The translations under genes and the position numbers were made by a program. 48,277 nucleotides of DNA from Paludibacter propionicigenes. GTDB lineage: Bacteria; Bacteroidota; Bacteroidia; Bacteroidales; JAIFNL01. Location: contig DYNA01000015.1 in the NCBI GenBank assembly GCA_020721325.1, positions 1-48,277 of the forward strand. Direction: 5' to 3'. Below, piece by piece: positions 1 through 8,273 of this stretch (the stretch's first letter is position 1; every line of letters starts with the position of its first letter). Under the pieces are notes generated by a model. It was not told where the DNA came from. It made no database searches and was given only the letters and a program-made list of their open reading frames with translations.

Positions 1-93
1 ATTATTTTGGAAAAAAATTGAAGTATAAACATAAAACTTGAATTTAAACTGTAAATAAAATAGTCTATTTATTTGATTTTAAAGAAGTTGAGT

Positions 94-513
94 TTATGTT
101 GCTAATGAATTTAGTTTTGTAAAGAGTTTATTAAAAGCTTTAAGTAAATCGGTTTCGATTTGTGCATAAGTGGCTATTGTGTTTGACTTGTAAACAACCA
201 TAAGCAAAATTTGTTTTTTTAAAGGTTCAATATCCGCAAAAATAGTGGGTTTGTTCAAACGATAAGCTTCTCTAATTCGCCTTTTGATTAGATTTCGTGT
301 AACGGCTTTTTTAAAATTTTTTTTTGGAACACTTACTCCAAAACGTATCGGCAATTTCATCTCGCTAAGTGCTAAAGTAAAGATAATGCGTACATTACCG
401 CTGTTAACGGATTTGCCTTTTGCAAACAAAACTTCAATCTCGCGTTTGAGTTTTATTCGTTCAATTCTGGTTATTCCATAGCTTTTCATTTTTTTTATAA
501 AAAAATTTGGCAT
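94..513 (-). CDS. rnpA: Ribonuclease P protein component
   Basis: This is the small basic protein subunit of RNase P, which helps the catalytic RNA remove 5' leaders from tRNA precursors. The product is 139 residues, close to the family norm, and shows the hallmark RNR block (RNLIKRRIREAYR) near residues 73-85, preceded by the conserved FGVSVPKKNFKKAV segment. The annotated start gives an 8-residue extension; the internal Met at residue 9 (MKSYGITRIERIK) lines up better with family N-termini. It lies downstream of hemD on the same strand, separated by a strong hairpin at 528-562, so it may be reached by read-through or from a promoter I did not find. rpmH is not adjacent. Confidence 0.96.
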   Translation of the reverse strand: MPNFFIKKMKSYGITRIERIKLKREIEVLFAKGKSVNSGNVRIIFTLALSEMKLPIRFGVSVPKKNFKKAVTRNLIKRRIREAYRLNKPTIFADIEPLKKQILLMVVYKSNTIATYAQIETDLLKAFNKLFTKLNSLAT

Positions 514-527
514 TTATTAAATGCAAT

Positions 528-562
528 AAAAGATATTGCTTTATAAAAAAGCAATATCTTTT
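528..562 (-). terminator. Hairpin between hemD and rnpA, probable terminator
   Basis: A perfect 15-bp inverted repeat (528-542 with 548-562, 5-nt loop) sits between the hemD stop and rnpA. On the minus strand it is followed by a short T-rich stretch, so it can act as a (possibly leaky) intrinsic terminator for hemD or as a processing or stability stem in an hemD-rnpA transcript. Confidence 0.6.
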
Positions 563-592
563 GTATCATTTTTTATAAACTGCAATGATTTA

Positions 593-1339
593 TTACAGTT
601 TATTTTCTTTCCTAATAAAATTTTCTAAAGCCATAGTCATTGAAGGAGCCTGTGGTGCGGGCGCTTTGATATCAACCGACAATCCGGCATCTTTTACAGC
701 TTTTAAAGTAGAATTACCAAAAGTAGCTATTTTAGTATTGTTTTGTTTAAAATCTGGAAAATTGTGAAATAAAGAAGCTATTCCAGAGGGACTGTAAAAT
801 ACCAGAATATCGTAATTTACATCTTTTAAATCGGATAAATCGCTGCTAACTGTCTTATAAAGAATAGCTTTAGAATATTTTACTTTTAATTTATTCAGTT
901 TGCGCGGAATTTCGGGTTTATGCACATCGGACAAGGGCAAAAAGAAATTTTCATTTTTATGCTTGGCCAAATCGTCTGCCATGTCTTCAAATTTTCCGTT
1001 GCTTACAAAAATTTTGCGTTTTCTATAAACAATGTATTTTTGTAAATAGTTCGCTGCTGCTTCAGAAATACAAAAATATTTCATGGTATTTGGAATTGCA
1101 ATTCTAAGGCTTTCAGCTATTCTAAAAAAATGGTCGATGGCAGTTTTGCTGGTAAAAATAACAGCAGTATGCTCCAAAAGATTAATTTTTTGTTGTCTAA
1201 ATTCTTTTGCCGAAACGGGTTCAACGTGTATAAAGGGTCTAAAATCCACAATCACATTGGTCTTTTCAGCCAATTCAAAATAAGGGGACTTATCTGTTTC
1301 GGGCTTAGGCTGAGAAACTAATATTCTTTTAATTTTCAA
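593..1339 (-). CDS. hemD: Uroporphyrinogen-III synthase
   Basis: The predicted enzyme cyclises hydroxymethylbilane with inversion of ring D to give uroporphyrinogen III in the tetrapyrrole/heme pathway (cytosolic). At 248 residues it has the family length. It begins KIKRILVSQPKPETDKSPYF, typical of Bacteroidota HemD, and carries the (A)VIFTSKTAIDHFF and DILVFYSPSGIASLF segments characteristic of the two half-domains. The start codon is TTG: an in-frame stop lies 13-15 bases upstream and no ATG or GTG lies between. Upstream on the same strand, 44 bp away, is the DUF4271 gene, with which it probably forms an operon. hemW (18323) belongs to the same physiology but is distant. Identity rests on recognisable family segments, since HemD has few strict motifs. 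Confidence 0.88.
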   Translation of the reverse strand: MKIKRILVSQPKPETDKSPYFELAEKTNVIVDFRPFIHVEPVSAKEFRQQKINLLEHTAVIFTSKTAIDHFFRIAESLRIAIPNTMKYFCISEAAANYLQKYIVYRKRKIFVSNGKFEDMADDLAKHKNENFFLPLSDVHKPEIPRKLNKLKVKYSKAILYKTVSSDLSDLKDVNYDILVFYSPSGIASLFHNFPDFKQNNTKIATFGNSTLKAVKDAGLSVDIKAPAPQAPSMTMALENFIRKENKL

Positions 1340-1383
1340 AACCTCTAAGTTTTAATATAATGAATACTATTTTTTGCTTTTTC

Positions 1384-2385
1384 TTACAAAATCTGCTTGT
1401 ATGCAAGCTCCAAAAATTTATACATTAGCAGATTAGGTAAAAATTCGATGGTGCAAAGATACAAAATCATATAGAATATTGAAACATTATATTCAATAAA
1501 AATTTTTATTCCCCGTAAAATCCTTATGAAATATGAAAAAACTATTATAAATAAAGCACTGTATATTAATGAATTAATAAAGGCTACTTCAACAAAAGGT
1601 ATAGTTAATATAAAGGGAATTATTATTATACCCAATGAATTGTTAAGCAACTGAATATTCTTGAAATATTTAAAAATTAAGTCATTTTTGGCTATTATAT
1701 ACCCTGAAAAAAATAAAAGCAAACGTTTTAAAACTATAATTGCAGCTATAAAAGCAAGTAAAAAACCATATAAATGCAAAGCTTTTAAACCTGTATAAAA
1801 ATTATAAAATTCAAAAGATAAAAAAATGAACATGCCCGAAGACAATATGAAATTTAAGGTTAATAGCTTGTTCATATTGCTTTCGGCTAAATTGGTACTG
1901 GGTACACTTTTTGAAAATTCACGGTATTTTACATTTAATTGGGCTACAAAAATTAAAAAATTGGGCTTTATTCGTTTGATTATAAGCAAGATAATAAAAA
2001 TGGAAAATAAAATACCTGTTATCCAATCGCGCGATTCGGAAAAAAGTGTTTCCGGTTTTTGATTGATATTTTTCATGTAATACTTAAACTCATCGTAATG
2101 GGTTGTTAACTCTTTGCGCTGAGCTTTGAGCGTACTATCTACATAAAACTCCGGTGCATCTTTTAAAGCTTTATAAAGCATCGAATCGGGAGTTAAATGC
2201 TTAATTTTGAGCTTATAAAAAAAATAACTCAAGGTATCTTTCTCACTATGATTTACTGTATCTAAGGGTGGATAATCTGTTTTTTTTAAAACAGAAGGAA
2301 TTTTAACAGTATAGCGATGAGCTGGCTTCAAGTTTTGAAGTGTATCTTGATATAAACAGTTATAAGACTCAAAAAAAGAAGACAT
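1384..2385 (-). CDS. DUF4271 family integral membrane protein
   Basis: A 333-residue membrane protein of the DUF4271 family, whose function is not established. The first ~110 residues are soluble and charged. From about residue 115 there are several hydrophobic segments (for example ITGILFSIFIILLIIK, ILSSGMFIFLSFEF, LYGFLLAFIAAIIVLKRLLLF, IIPFILTIPFVEVAF, IYSALFIIVFSYFIRIL and FYMILYLCTIEFLPNLL), consistent with six or seven membrane spans in the inner membrane. The family is largely confined to Bacteroidota and is commonly found beside hemD, as here. A well-formed promoter lies about 50 bp upstream (2442-2472), so this gene probably leads the DUF4271-hemD unit. No catalytic motif is visible. 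Confidence 0.8.
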   Translation of the reverse strand: MSSFFESYNCLYQDTLQNLKPAHRYTVKIPSVLKKTDYPPLDTVNHSEKDTLSYFFYKLKIKHLTPDSMLYKALKDAPEFYVDSTLKAQRKELTTHYDEFKYYMKNINQKPETLFSESRDWITGILFSIFIILLIIKRIKPNFLIFVAQLNVKYREFSKSVPSTNLAESNMNKLLTLNFILSSGMFIFLSFEFYNFYTGLKALHLYGFLLAFIAAIIVLKRLLLFFSGYIIAKNDLIFKYFKNIQLLNNSLGIIIIPFILTIPFVEVAFINSLIYSALFIIVFSYFIRILRGIKIFIEYNVSIFYMILYLCTIEFLPNLLMYKFLELAYKQIL

Positions 2386-2441
2386 TATGAAATATTTTAT
2401 TTAATTAAAATGAAACGAAAATGCAATTTTTTAATAATTTG

Positions 2442-2472
2442 CAAAATTAAGCATTAATTATAAATATACAAA
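2442..2472 (-). promoter_or_regulatory. Promoter for DUF4271-hemD
   Basis: Read on the minus strand, a TTTG -33 element (2469-2472) is followed after 19 nt by TAATTTTG (2442-2449), a match to the Bacteroidota -7 consensus TAnnTTTG. The predicted start of transcription is near 2435, about 50 nt before the DUF4271 ATG. Confidence 0.65.
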
Positions 2473-2559
2473 ATATGTGAAAATTTTATCCTACAAAGCC
2501 AATGGAAATAAAAAAAATGAAAAAAAAATGAAAAAAAAATTTTTATTTTATTTTTTTTG

Positions 2560-2567
2560 TATATTTG
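2560..2567 (+). promoter_or_regulatory. -7 element upstream of the 25-residue ORF
   Basis: TATATTTG matches the Bacteroidota -7 consensus and lies 38 nt before the ATG at 2605. No TTTG is found at the expected -33 distance, where the sequence is poly-A, so the promoter would be half-consensus. Confidence 0.45.
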
Positions 2568-2604
2568 TAAAAAAAAAATATAAAAACTTTATAAATAAAA
2601 TAAA

Positions 2605-2682
2605 ATGAAATTAAAAACTTTATTAAAGGTATTAGCTTTTGTAATGGCAATACTTGCAAGCTATTTAGCTTATTACGGATAA
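2605..2682 (+). CDS. Small hydrophobic protein of 25 residues (putative)
   Basis: An ATG-initiated ORF encodes 25 residues beginning MKLKTLLKVLAFV and ending ASYLAYYG: a basic N-terminus, one hydrophobic segment long enough to span the membrane, then a stop. It has a -7 promoter element 38 nt upstream and sits 62 bp before the histidine kinase on the same strand, with no separate promoter visible for the kinase, so the two may be co-transcribed. Tiny single-span proteins of this form occur widely in Bacteroidota, but I cannot assign a family. The short length means chance cannot be excluded; the non-random composition and promoter are the support. Confidence 0.45.
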   Translation: MKLKTLLKVLAFVMAILASYLAYYG

Positions 2683-2744
2683 TTTTATGCAATAAGTACT
2701 GAAGAAATCTTTGTTTTTAAAATACCTACAATATAAAATTATAA

Positions 2745-3974
2745 ATGAAAAAGGAGTTAAAAATAGTAAAAAATATCTTTTCAGAAATAAGTTTGGCTTC
2801 TTTTTCATTGCTTAAAACCATTTTAAACGATACTTTTAAAGACAAAGATTTTTTAATTTGTTTGCTTAAAAAAAACACAATATTCACTGACGAATTACGC
2901 GAAAATAAAAAGTACAATTTTGTTAATAAATTAGTAAACAGAGAATTACATACCGTAATCAAAAGTTATAAATCAACTGAATTTTTAAATTACTTTCAAA
3001 TTAAATTTCAAGATTCGTATCTACTTATTTTTACAATTAAGCGTAAAAAATATCTAATTATCGAAATAAAGTCTTCCGATGACAATGAAATTATAAATAC
3101 GGTTCAAAATAAAACAAATTTTATTGAAAATATTTTACACATTTTAAAATTAGAACAAAATCATAAAAAGATTTTAAAATACAAACGAAAAATAACCAAG
3201 TACAAAATAAAAAATAAAACCAAGCAAATAAAAGCTTCAAGGCACTATGAAAATTTAAAATCATCTTTTTTAGCCAATTTATCGCACGAAATCAATACTC
3301 CGATGAATTCGATTATTGGATTTACAGAATTATTGCAAATACCTAATTTACAAACAGATAAGGTAATAAAATTTGCAAATATAGCCAATAAAAATGCCAA
3401 AAGACTTTTAACCTATATAGAAAATATTATTGACCTTTCGAAAATTGAATCCAAAACATTATTGCTTAAAAATGAAACCATTATAATCAATAATTTGCTA
3501 AACGAAATCTATATTTTAAACAACAACAAAGTTTTAAAAGAAAAAGGAAAAAATATTTCATTTATTTTAAATTTACCTGCTGAGCTAAAAAAAGTTCAAA
3601 TAAATGCTGACCCGCTTAAAATTAAACAAGTTTTATCAATTCTTCTTTCCAATGCTATCAATTTTACAGAAACAGGAAGTATTGAATTGGGCGTTAAAAA
3701 AATCGAAAACAATCAAATTCAATTTTTTGTTAAAGACACTGGCTGTGGTATAAAAAAAGAAAAAGAACAAGATATTTTTTATAGCTTCTCGCAAGGTGGT
3801 GATTTTTTAAAAAGAAAACACGAAGGTGGAGGATTAGGTTTGAGTATAGCCAAAGGAATTTTAAGTTTTTATAACAGCAAAATTGAATTCCAATCGGTTG
3901 AAAATAAAGGTTCTATCTTTTATTTTAATTTTCCGGTGCTTGCCGAAAATATTAAAAATGTTTTACTGGGCTAA
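2745..3974 (+). CDS. Soluble sensor histidine kinase
   Basis: A 409-residue histidine kinase without membrane segments. Residues 1-135 form an unrecognised N-terminal domain, followed by a lysine-rich coiled coil (about 137-170). The dimerisation/phosphoacceptor H-box is SHEINTPMNSIIGF with the phosphorylated His at residue 181; the usual Arg/Lys after HEI is Asn. The ATPase domain follows with an N-box (LLSNAINFTE), G1 (DTGCGI) and G2 (GGGLGLSIAKG). No receiver domain or neighbouring response regulator is present, so the partner is unknown. The gene is one of few plus-strand genes in this arm and overlaps the uvrC stop convergently by 3-4 bp. Its product is unusually rich in Lys, Asn and Ile, reflecting high AT content. 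Confidence 0.9.
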   Translation: MKKELKIVKNIFSEISLASFSLLKTILNDTFKDKDFLICLLKKNTIFTDELRENKKYNFVNKLVNRELHTVIKSYKSTEFLNYFQIKFQDSYLLIFTIKRKKYLIIEIKSSDDNEIINTVQNKTNFIENILHILKLEQNHKKILKYKRKITKYKIKNKTKQIKASRHYENLKSSFLANLSHEINTPMNSIIGFTELLQIPNLQTDKVIKFANIANKNAKRLLTYIENIIDLSKIESKTLLLKNETIIINNLLNEIYILNNNKVLKEKGKNISFILNLPAELKKVQINADPLKIKQVLSILLSNAINFTETGSIELGVKKIENNQIQFFVKDTGCGIKKEKEQDIFYSFSQGGDFLKRKHEGGGLGLSIAKGILSFYNSKIEFQSVENKGSIFYFNFPVLAENIKNVLLG

Positions 3975-5773
3975 GTTTCATTTTTCAAATTAAAATATTC
4001 AAAAACAGTTTGAGCTTGCTTTTTATTCAAAACAGTTTCTAATTCTGAAATAGAAGCTTTTTTAACGCCTTCAATATCTTTAAAAGTTTCCATTAATTTT
4101 TGCTTCGACTTCTCTCCTATTCCTTTCAATGTGTCAAATTCTGAAGTTAAGAAACTTTTTGACCGTTTATTTCTATGAAACGTGATGCCAAATCGATGCG
4201 CTTCATTGCGCAAACGCTGAATTAATTTTAAACTTTCCGATTTTTTGTCTAAATACAAAGGCACACTATCAAAGGGAAAATAAATTTCTTCTAATTTTTT
4301 GGCTATTCCAATGATAGCTATTTTATTTATCAAATTTAATTCTCGTAAAGCCTCATAAGCAGAACTCAATTGTCCTTTTCCTCCATCAATCACAATCAAT
4401 TGAGGCAAAGCTTTTTCCTCATTGAGCAACCGCTGATAACGTCTAAAAACAACCTCTTTCATCGAAGCAAAATCGTTCGCACCTTCAACGGTTTTAATAT
4501 TGAAATGTCTGTATTCACTTCGCTTGGGCTTAGCATCTTCAAAAACTACACAGGCGGCAACCGGATTTGTACCTTGAATATTTGAATTATCAAAACATTC
4601 GATATGAACCGGCATTTCTTGCATACGCAAATCGGTCTTTAAGGTTGCTAAAATTCTATCGGAATGCTTCTTTGGATTGATGTTTTCTTTTCTCTTTTTG
4701 CGGTCTAAAATAAAATATTTCAAATTTTTTACAGAAAGCTGTATTAATTTTAACTTATCGCCGCGCTGTGGAACGGTAATAAAGCAATTTGCAATCGAAA
4801 ATTCAGGCTGAATATTTACAATAATTTCTTTTGAATAACTTCTAAATTTTTCGCGCAAGTGCAAAATGGAAAGTTCTAAAACATCAGAAATCGGTTCATC
4901 TAATTTTTTCTTCACTTCCAGACTACTCAATTGAACAATTGCACCTTGTACTAAGTGCATAAAATTCACAAAAAAAGCATCTTCTTCTTCAACAATAGTA
5001 AAAACATCTACATTGGTAATGGTTTGACTTACAACGGTCGATTTGTTTTGATAATTTTTTAATAAATCGATTTTAGTTTTCACTTCATTGGCTTTTTCAA
5101 ACTCTAAATTTTCTGAAAAAGAACGCATCGAAACGGCTAAAACTTCAAGCAAACTGTTCAAATTGCCTTTCAATAATTTTTTAATCTCAATAATATCGTT
5201 ATTATATGCTTCAAAAGAATACGCTCCTACGCACGGAGCTTTACAATTTCCGATGTGATAATCCAAACAAACCTTAATTTTTTTTTCTGCTATATTTTTT
5301 AAAGATAAATCGAAACGACAAGTGCGTAATTTATACAATTTCCGTATCAATTCAAGCAATGTGCGCACCATGCGAACCGATGTGTAAGGTCCAAAATACA
5401 AAGAACCATCTTCAATATACTCTCGCGTCATATACACGCGCGGAAAATTTTCGCTCTTTATAACTATCCAAGGATAGGTTTTATCATCTTTTAAAAGAAT
5501 ATTATAGCGCGGTTGATACTCTTTTATCAAATTATTTTCTAAAAGCAAAGCTTCTTCTTCGGTATCAACTACAATATAATCAAAATCTAAAATCTTGCTA
5601 ACTAAAACTTGTGTTTTAAATCTATCTACTGTTTTTGCGAAATACGAAAAAACTCGCTTTCGCAGCGATTTGGATTTGCCTACATAAATGACAGTTTTGT
5701 TTACATCAAAAAACAAATACACTCCGGGCAAATCGGGCAACAATTCTACTTTATTTTGCAATTCTAAACTCAA
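3971..5773 (-). CDS. uvrC: UvrABC excinuclease subunit C
   Basis: UvrC makes the 3' and 5' incisions around lesions in nucleotide excision repair with UvrA and UvrB. The 600-residue product has the GIY-YIG nuclease fold at the N-terminus (PGVYLFF ... VIYVGKSKSLRKR, residues 15-40), four cysteines C152, C169, C177 and C181 matching the UvrC iron-sulfur ligands, a UVR motif (about 210-245), the RNase H-like UvrC endonuclease domain (CFDNSNIQGTNPVAACVVF, IVIDGGKGQLSSA) and a C-terminal helix-hairpin-helix region (LKGIGEKSKQKLMETF). The start must be TTG: the upstream in-frame stop lies within the parS site at 5791 and no ATG or GTG intervenes, while the N-terminus aligns with the family. Two parS sites lie directly upstream. 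Confidence 0.97.
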   Translation of the reverse strand: MSLELQNKVELLPDLPGVYLFFDVNKTVIYVGKSKSLRKRVFSYFAKTVDRFKTQVLVSKILDFDYIVVDTEEEALLLENNLIKEYQPRYNILLKDDKTYPWIVIKSENFPRVYMTREYIEDGSLYFGPYTSVRMVRTLLELIRKLYKLRTCRFDLSLKNIAEKKIKVCLDYHIGNCKAPCVGAYSFEAYNNDIIEIKKLLKGNLNSLLEVLAVSMRSFSENLEFEKANEVKTKIDLLKNYQNKSTVVSQTITNVDVFTIVEEEDAFFVNFMHLVQGAIVQLSSLEVKKKLDEPISDVLELSILHLREKFRSYSKEIIVNIQPEFSIANCFITVPQRGDKLKLIQLSVKNLKYFILDRKKRKENINPKKHSDRILATLKTDLRMQEMPVHIECFDNSNIQGTNPVAACVVFEDAKPKRSEYRHFNIKTVEGANDFASMKEVVFRRYQRLLNEEKALPQLIVIDGGKGQLSSAYEALRELNLINKIAIIGIAKKLEEIYFPFDSVPLYLDKKSESLKLIQRLRNEAHRFGITFHRNKRSKSFLTSEFDTLKGIGEKSKQKLMETFKDIEGVKKASISELETVLNKKQAQTVFEYFNLKNET

Positions 5774-5790
5774 AATAAAACTTTTAAAAA

Positions 5791-5806
5791 TGTTTCACGT
5801 GAAACA
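5791..5806. promoter_or_regulatory. parS centromere-like site 1
   Basis: The 16-bp perfect palindrome TGTTTCACGTGAAACA is identical to the general bacterial parS consensus bound by ParB during chromosome segregation. It is 17 bp upstream of the uvrC start. parA and parB are not in the window. Confidence 0.9.
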
Positions 5807-5917
5807 AACTAATATTAATTTATAACACACAAAACAACTGTAAATAAAAACAAGAACAAACCAATAGCTATCTGATTCCAAAACAAGAAGTTACAAAAAA
5901 CACAAACAAGACCAAAA

Positions 5918-5933
5918 TGTTTCACGTGAAACA
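5918..5933. promoter_or_regulatory. parS centromere-like site 2
   Basis: A second identical copy of TGTTTCACGTGAAACA, 127 bp from the first, lies 18 bp beyond the mnmG stop. Two perfect 16-mers in one 178-bp gap of an AT-rich genome cannot reasonably be chance. parS sites typically cluster in the origin-proximal part of bacterial chromosomes. Confidence 0.9.
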
Positions 5934-5951
5934 TAATGATATTTATTTATA

Positions 5952-7823
5952 CTACCGACCTAAATACACCAACAAAACATTTATATCGGAAGGCGATACT
6001 CCACTTATCCGAGAAGCTTGTCCAATCGTTTTTGGCTTAATTTTAGTCAATTTTTGAGTAGCTTCGGTTGAAAGGGAATTTAATCGAGTATAATCAAAAT
6101 CTTCGCGTATTGCAACATTTTCAAGTCGTTTTATTTTATCGGCAACCAAACGTTCTCGTTCTATGTAGCTTTCATATTTTATTAAAATTTCGGCTGCATC
6201 ATAAACTTCTTTGTTCCGTAAATCGAGTGTTTCGTGCAAACGCTGCAAGGGGGCTATAAAATTTAATAAATCAAAAAAAGCAACCTGAGAGCGCAATAAA
6301 ACCGTTTTCAACTTAACCGTTTGTTTCAACTCGGTTGTTTCTTTTGAAATTAAATATTCATTTATAAACTCTGGTTTAATGCTAAACTCCTCAGCAAATT
6401 GTATTAATTTTAATATCGAATCTTGTTTTCTTACAAAAAAATCATATCTTTGGTTCGTAACCAAACCTAATTCATACCCTTTTGGCGTTAAGCGAGCATC
6501 GGCATTATCTTGTCGAAGCAAAATTCTATATTCCGCTCTCGATGTAAACATTCGATAAGGTTCATCTACTCCTTTTGTAACTAAATCGTCAATTAAAACG
6601 CCGATATAAGCTTCGTCTCGTTGTAAAATAAAAGGTTCTTTTTCATTGATTTTCAAATGCGCGTTTATGCCAGCCATTAATCCTTGTGCTGCGGCTTCTT
6701 CGTAACCGGTAGTGCCATTTATTTGACCGGCAAAAAATAAATTTTGCACACGTTTTGTTTCTAAAGTATGATTTAATTGTGTCGGGTCAAAATAATCGTA
6801 TTCAATTGCATATCCGGGTCTGAAAATTTTACAATCTTCTAAGCCCTCTATTTTGCGTAAAGCGGCAAATTGAACATCTAACGCTAATGACGATGAAAAT
6901 CCGTTCAAATAATATTCATTGGTTTCAACACCTTCCGGTTCTAAAAACAGTTGATGCCGCTCTTTTTCTGCAAAAGTAACAATTTTATCTTCTATACTCG
7001 GACAATAACGCGGTCCAACTCCTTTTATAACGCCACTAAACAAAGGAGATTCCTTTAAACCCAAGCGCAATTGGCTGTGAACATGATTTGAAGTATAAAC
7101 AATGTAACAACTTCGCTGCGGCAAATGGTTTTCAGCATTTGACATGTACGAAAAAGTTTCGATAATTTCATCGCCTTTTTGCTCTTGCAATCTTGAAAAA
7201 TCGATAGAACGTCCGTCTATGCGCACGGGTGTGCCGGTTTTCATGCGCTTTACGCTAAAACCAATTTCGCCCAATTGGTCTGACAAACCGTAAGAAGCAG
7301 GCTCAGATGCACGACCTCCGCGTACTTGACTTTTGCCTACGTGCATCAATCCATTTAAAAAAGTACCATTTGTTAAAACCACCGCTTTCGCGCGAAATTC
7401 TACTCCAAGTGCTGTTTTAACACCTTTTATTTGATTGTTTTCCACAACAACAGAAGTTACTGTGTCTTGCCAAAAGTCTAAATTCTTAGTATTTTCGAGC
7501 ATTTTACGCCATTCCAACGAAAAAAGGGTTCTGTCGCACTGCGAACGCGGACTCCACATTGCCGGGCCTTTGGATTTGTTGAGCATACGAAATTGTATGC
7601 TGCTTTTGTCTGTTACCAATGCCGTATAACCGCCCAAAGCGTCTATTTCTCTCACTATTTGCCCTTTTGCAATGCCTCCGATTGCCGGATTGCATGACAT
7701 TGCTGCAAATTTGGTCATATCCATTGTAATTAATAAGGTTTGTGAACCTAAGTTTGCTGTTGCTGCTGCGGCTTCGCAACCTGCATGACCGCCACCCACA
7801 ACTATTACATCGTATTCTTGCAT
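5952..7823 (-). CDS. mnmG: tRNA uridine-5-carboxymethylaminomethyl modification enzyme MnmG
   Basis: The FAD-binding subunit that, with MnmE, installs the carboxymethylaminomethyl group on U34 of certain tRNAs, using methylene-tetrahydrofolate. The product is 623 residues, the family length. It opens with the Rossmann dinucleotide-binding motif VVGGGHAGCEAA (residues 7-18) and contains the MnmG signatures MSCNPAIGGIAKGQIVREIDALGG, GPRYCPSIEDK and GRASEPASYGLS, plus the C-terminal helical region that contacts MnmE. It is the last gene of the long minus-strand cluster, 24 bp after ybeY. mnmG (gidA) lies near the origin in many bacteria, which agrees with the adjacent parS sites. Confidence 0.98.
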   Translation of the reverse strand: MQEYDVIVVGGGHAGCEAAAATANLGSQTLLITMDMTKFAAMSCNPAIGGIAKGQIVREIDALGGYTALVTDKSSIQFRMLNKSKGPAMWSPRSQCDRTLFSLEWRKMLENTKNLDFWQDTVTSVVVENNQIKGVKTALGVEFRAKAVVLTNGTFLNGLMHVGKSQVRGGRASEPASYGLSDQLGEIGFSVKRMKTGTPVRIDGRSIDFSRLQEQKGDEIIETFSYMSNAENHLPQRSCYIVYTSNHVHSQLRLGLKESPLFSGVIKGVGPRYCPSIEDKIVTFAEKERHQLFLEPEGVETNEYYLNGFSSSLALDVQFAALRKIEGLEDCKIFRPGYAIEYDYFDPTQLNHTLETKRVQNLFFAGQINGTTGYEEAAAQGLMAGINAHLKINEKEPFILQRDEAYIGVLIDDLVTKGVDEPYRMFTSRAEYRILLRQDNADARLTPKGYELGLVTNQRYDFFVRKQDSILKLIQFAEEFSIKPEFINEYLISKETTELKQTVKLKTVLLRSQVAFFDLLNFIAPLQRLHETLDLRNKEVYDAAEILIKYESYIERERLVADKIKRLENVAIREDFDYTRLNSLSTEATQKLTKIKPKTIGQASRISGVSPSDINVLLVYLGR

Positions 7824-7847
7824 ATTTTTTTTCTAAAAAAATTCTTT

Positions 7848-8267
7848 TTACATTTTAAAATAAAAATCTAATGCTAAATTTTCATTTTCAGTCATTTTCG
7901 TTTTTTCATGGTCTTGTTTGTCTTTAAAACCCAACAAATGCAAGACTCCATGAATAATTATTCTCAAAATTTCGGGATATTTACCATCAGAAAACATCTT
8001 TTCATTTTCCAAAACACGGTCGATACTGATATAAATATCTCCAAAAATAAGGTCATCGATACAATTATCGAACGTTATCACGTCGGTATAAAAATCGTGT
8101 TGTAGCTCTGAGCGATTGATATTTAATAAATAATCGTCTGAACAGAAATAAAAATTTAATTCTGCTAACTCTTTTCCATGCAATTCGACAATGGAAAAAA
8201 TCCATTTCTTCACTTTTTCGGGTTCAAGTAAAGAAAATTCAAGGTCTTCGTTAAAAAATTCTATCAA
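7848..8267 (-). CDS. ybeY: Endoribonuclease YbeY (rRNA maturation)
   Basis: A single-strand-specific metallo-endoribonuclease acting in 16S rRNA 3'-end maturation and ribosome quality control. The product is 139 residues. The metal-binding motif reads HGVLHLLGFKDKQDH: H106 and H110 are present, while the residue at the usual third-ligand position (H+10) is Asp (116), with a His four residues later (120). This arrangement is, as far as I know, usual in Bacteroidota members of the family. The start is TTG: the frame is closed by the stop of the preceding ATPase gene six bases earlier and no ATG is available before the conserved region. It is tightly packed between the ATPase gene and mnmG. Confidence 0.92.
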   Translation of the reverse strand: MIEFFNEDLEFSLLEPEKVKKWIFSIVELHGKELAELNFYFCSDDYLLNINRSELQHDFYTDVITFDNCIDDLIFGDIYISIDRVLENEKMFSDGKYPEILRIIIHGVLHLLGFKDKQDHEKTKMTENENLALDFYFKM

Positions 8268-8273
8268 TTTGTT

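Noticed and set aside
7504..7779. A 91-residue minus-strand ORF inside mnmG
   Set aside because: It is a shifted-frame shadow of a highly conserved gene, without recognisable protein features.
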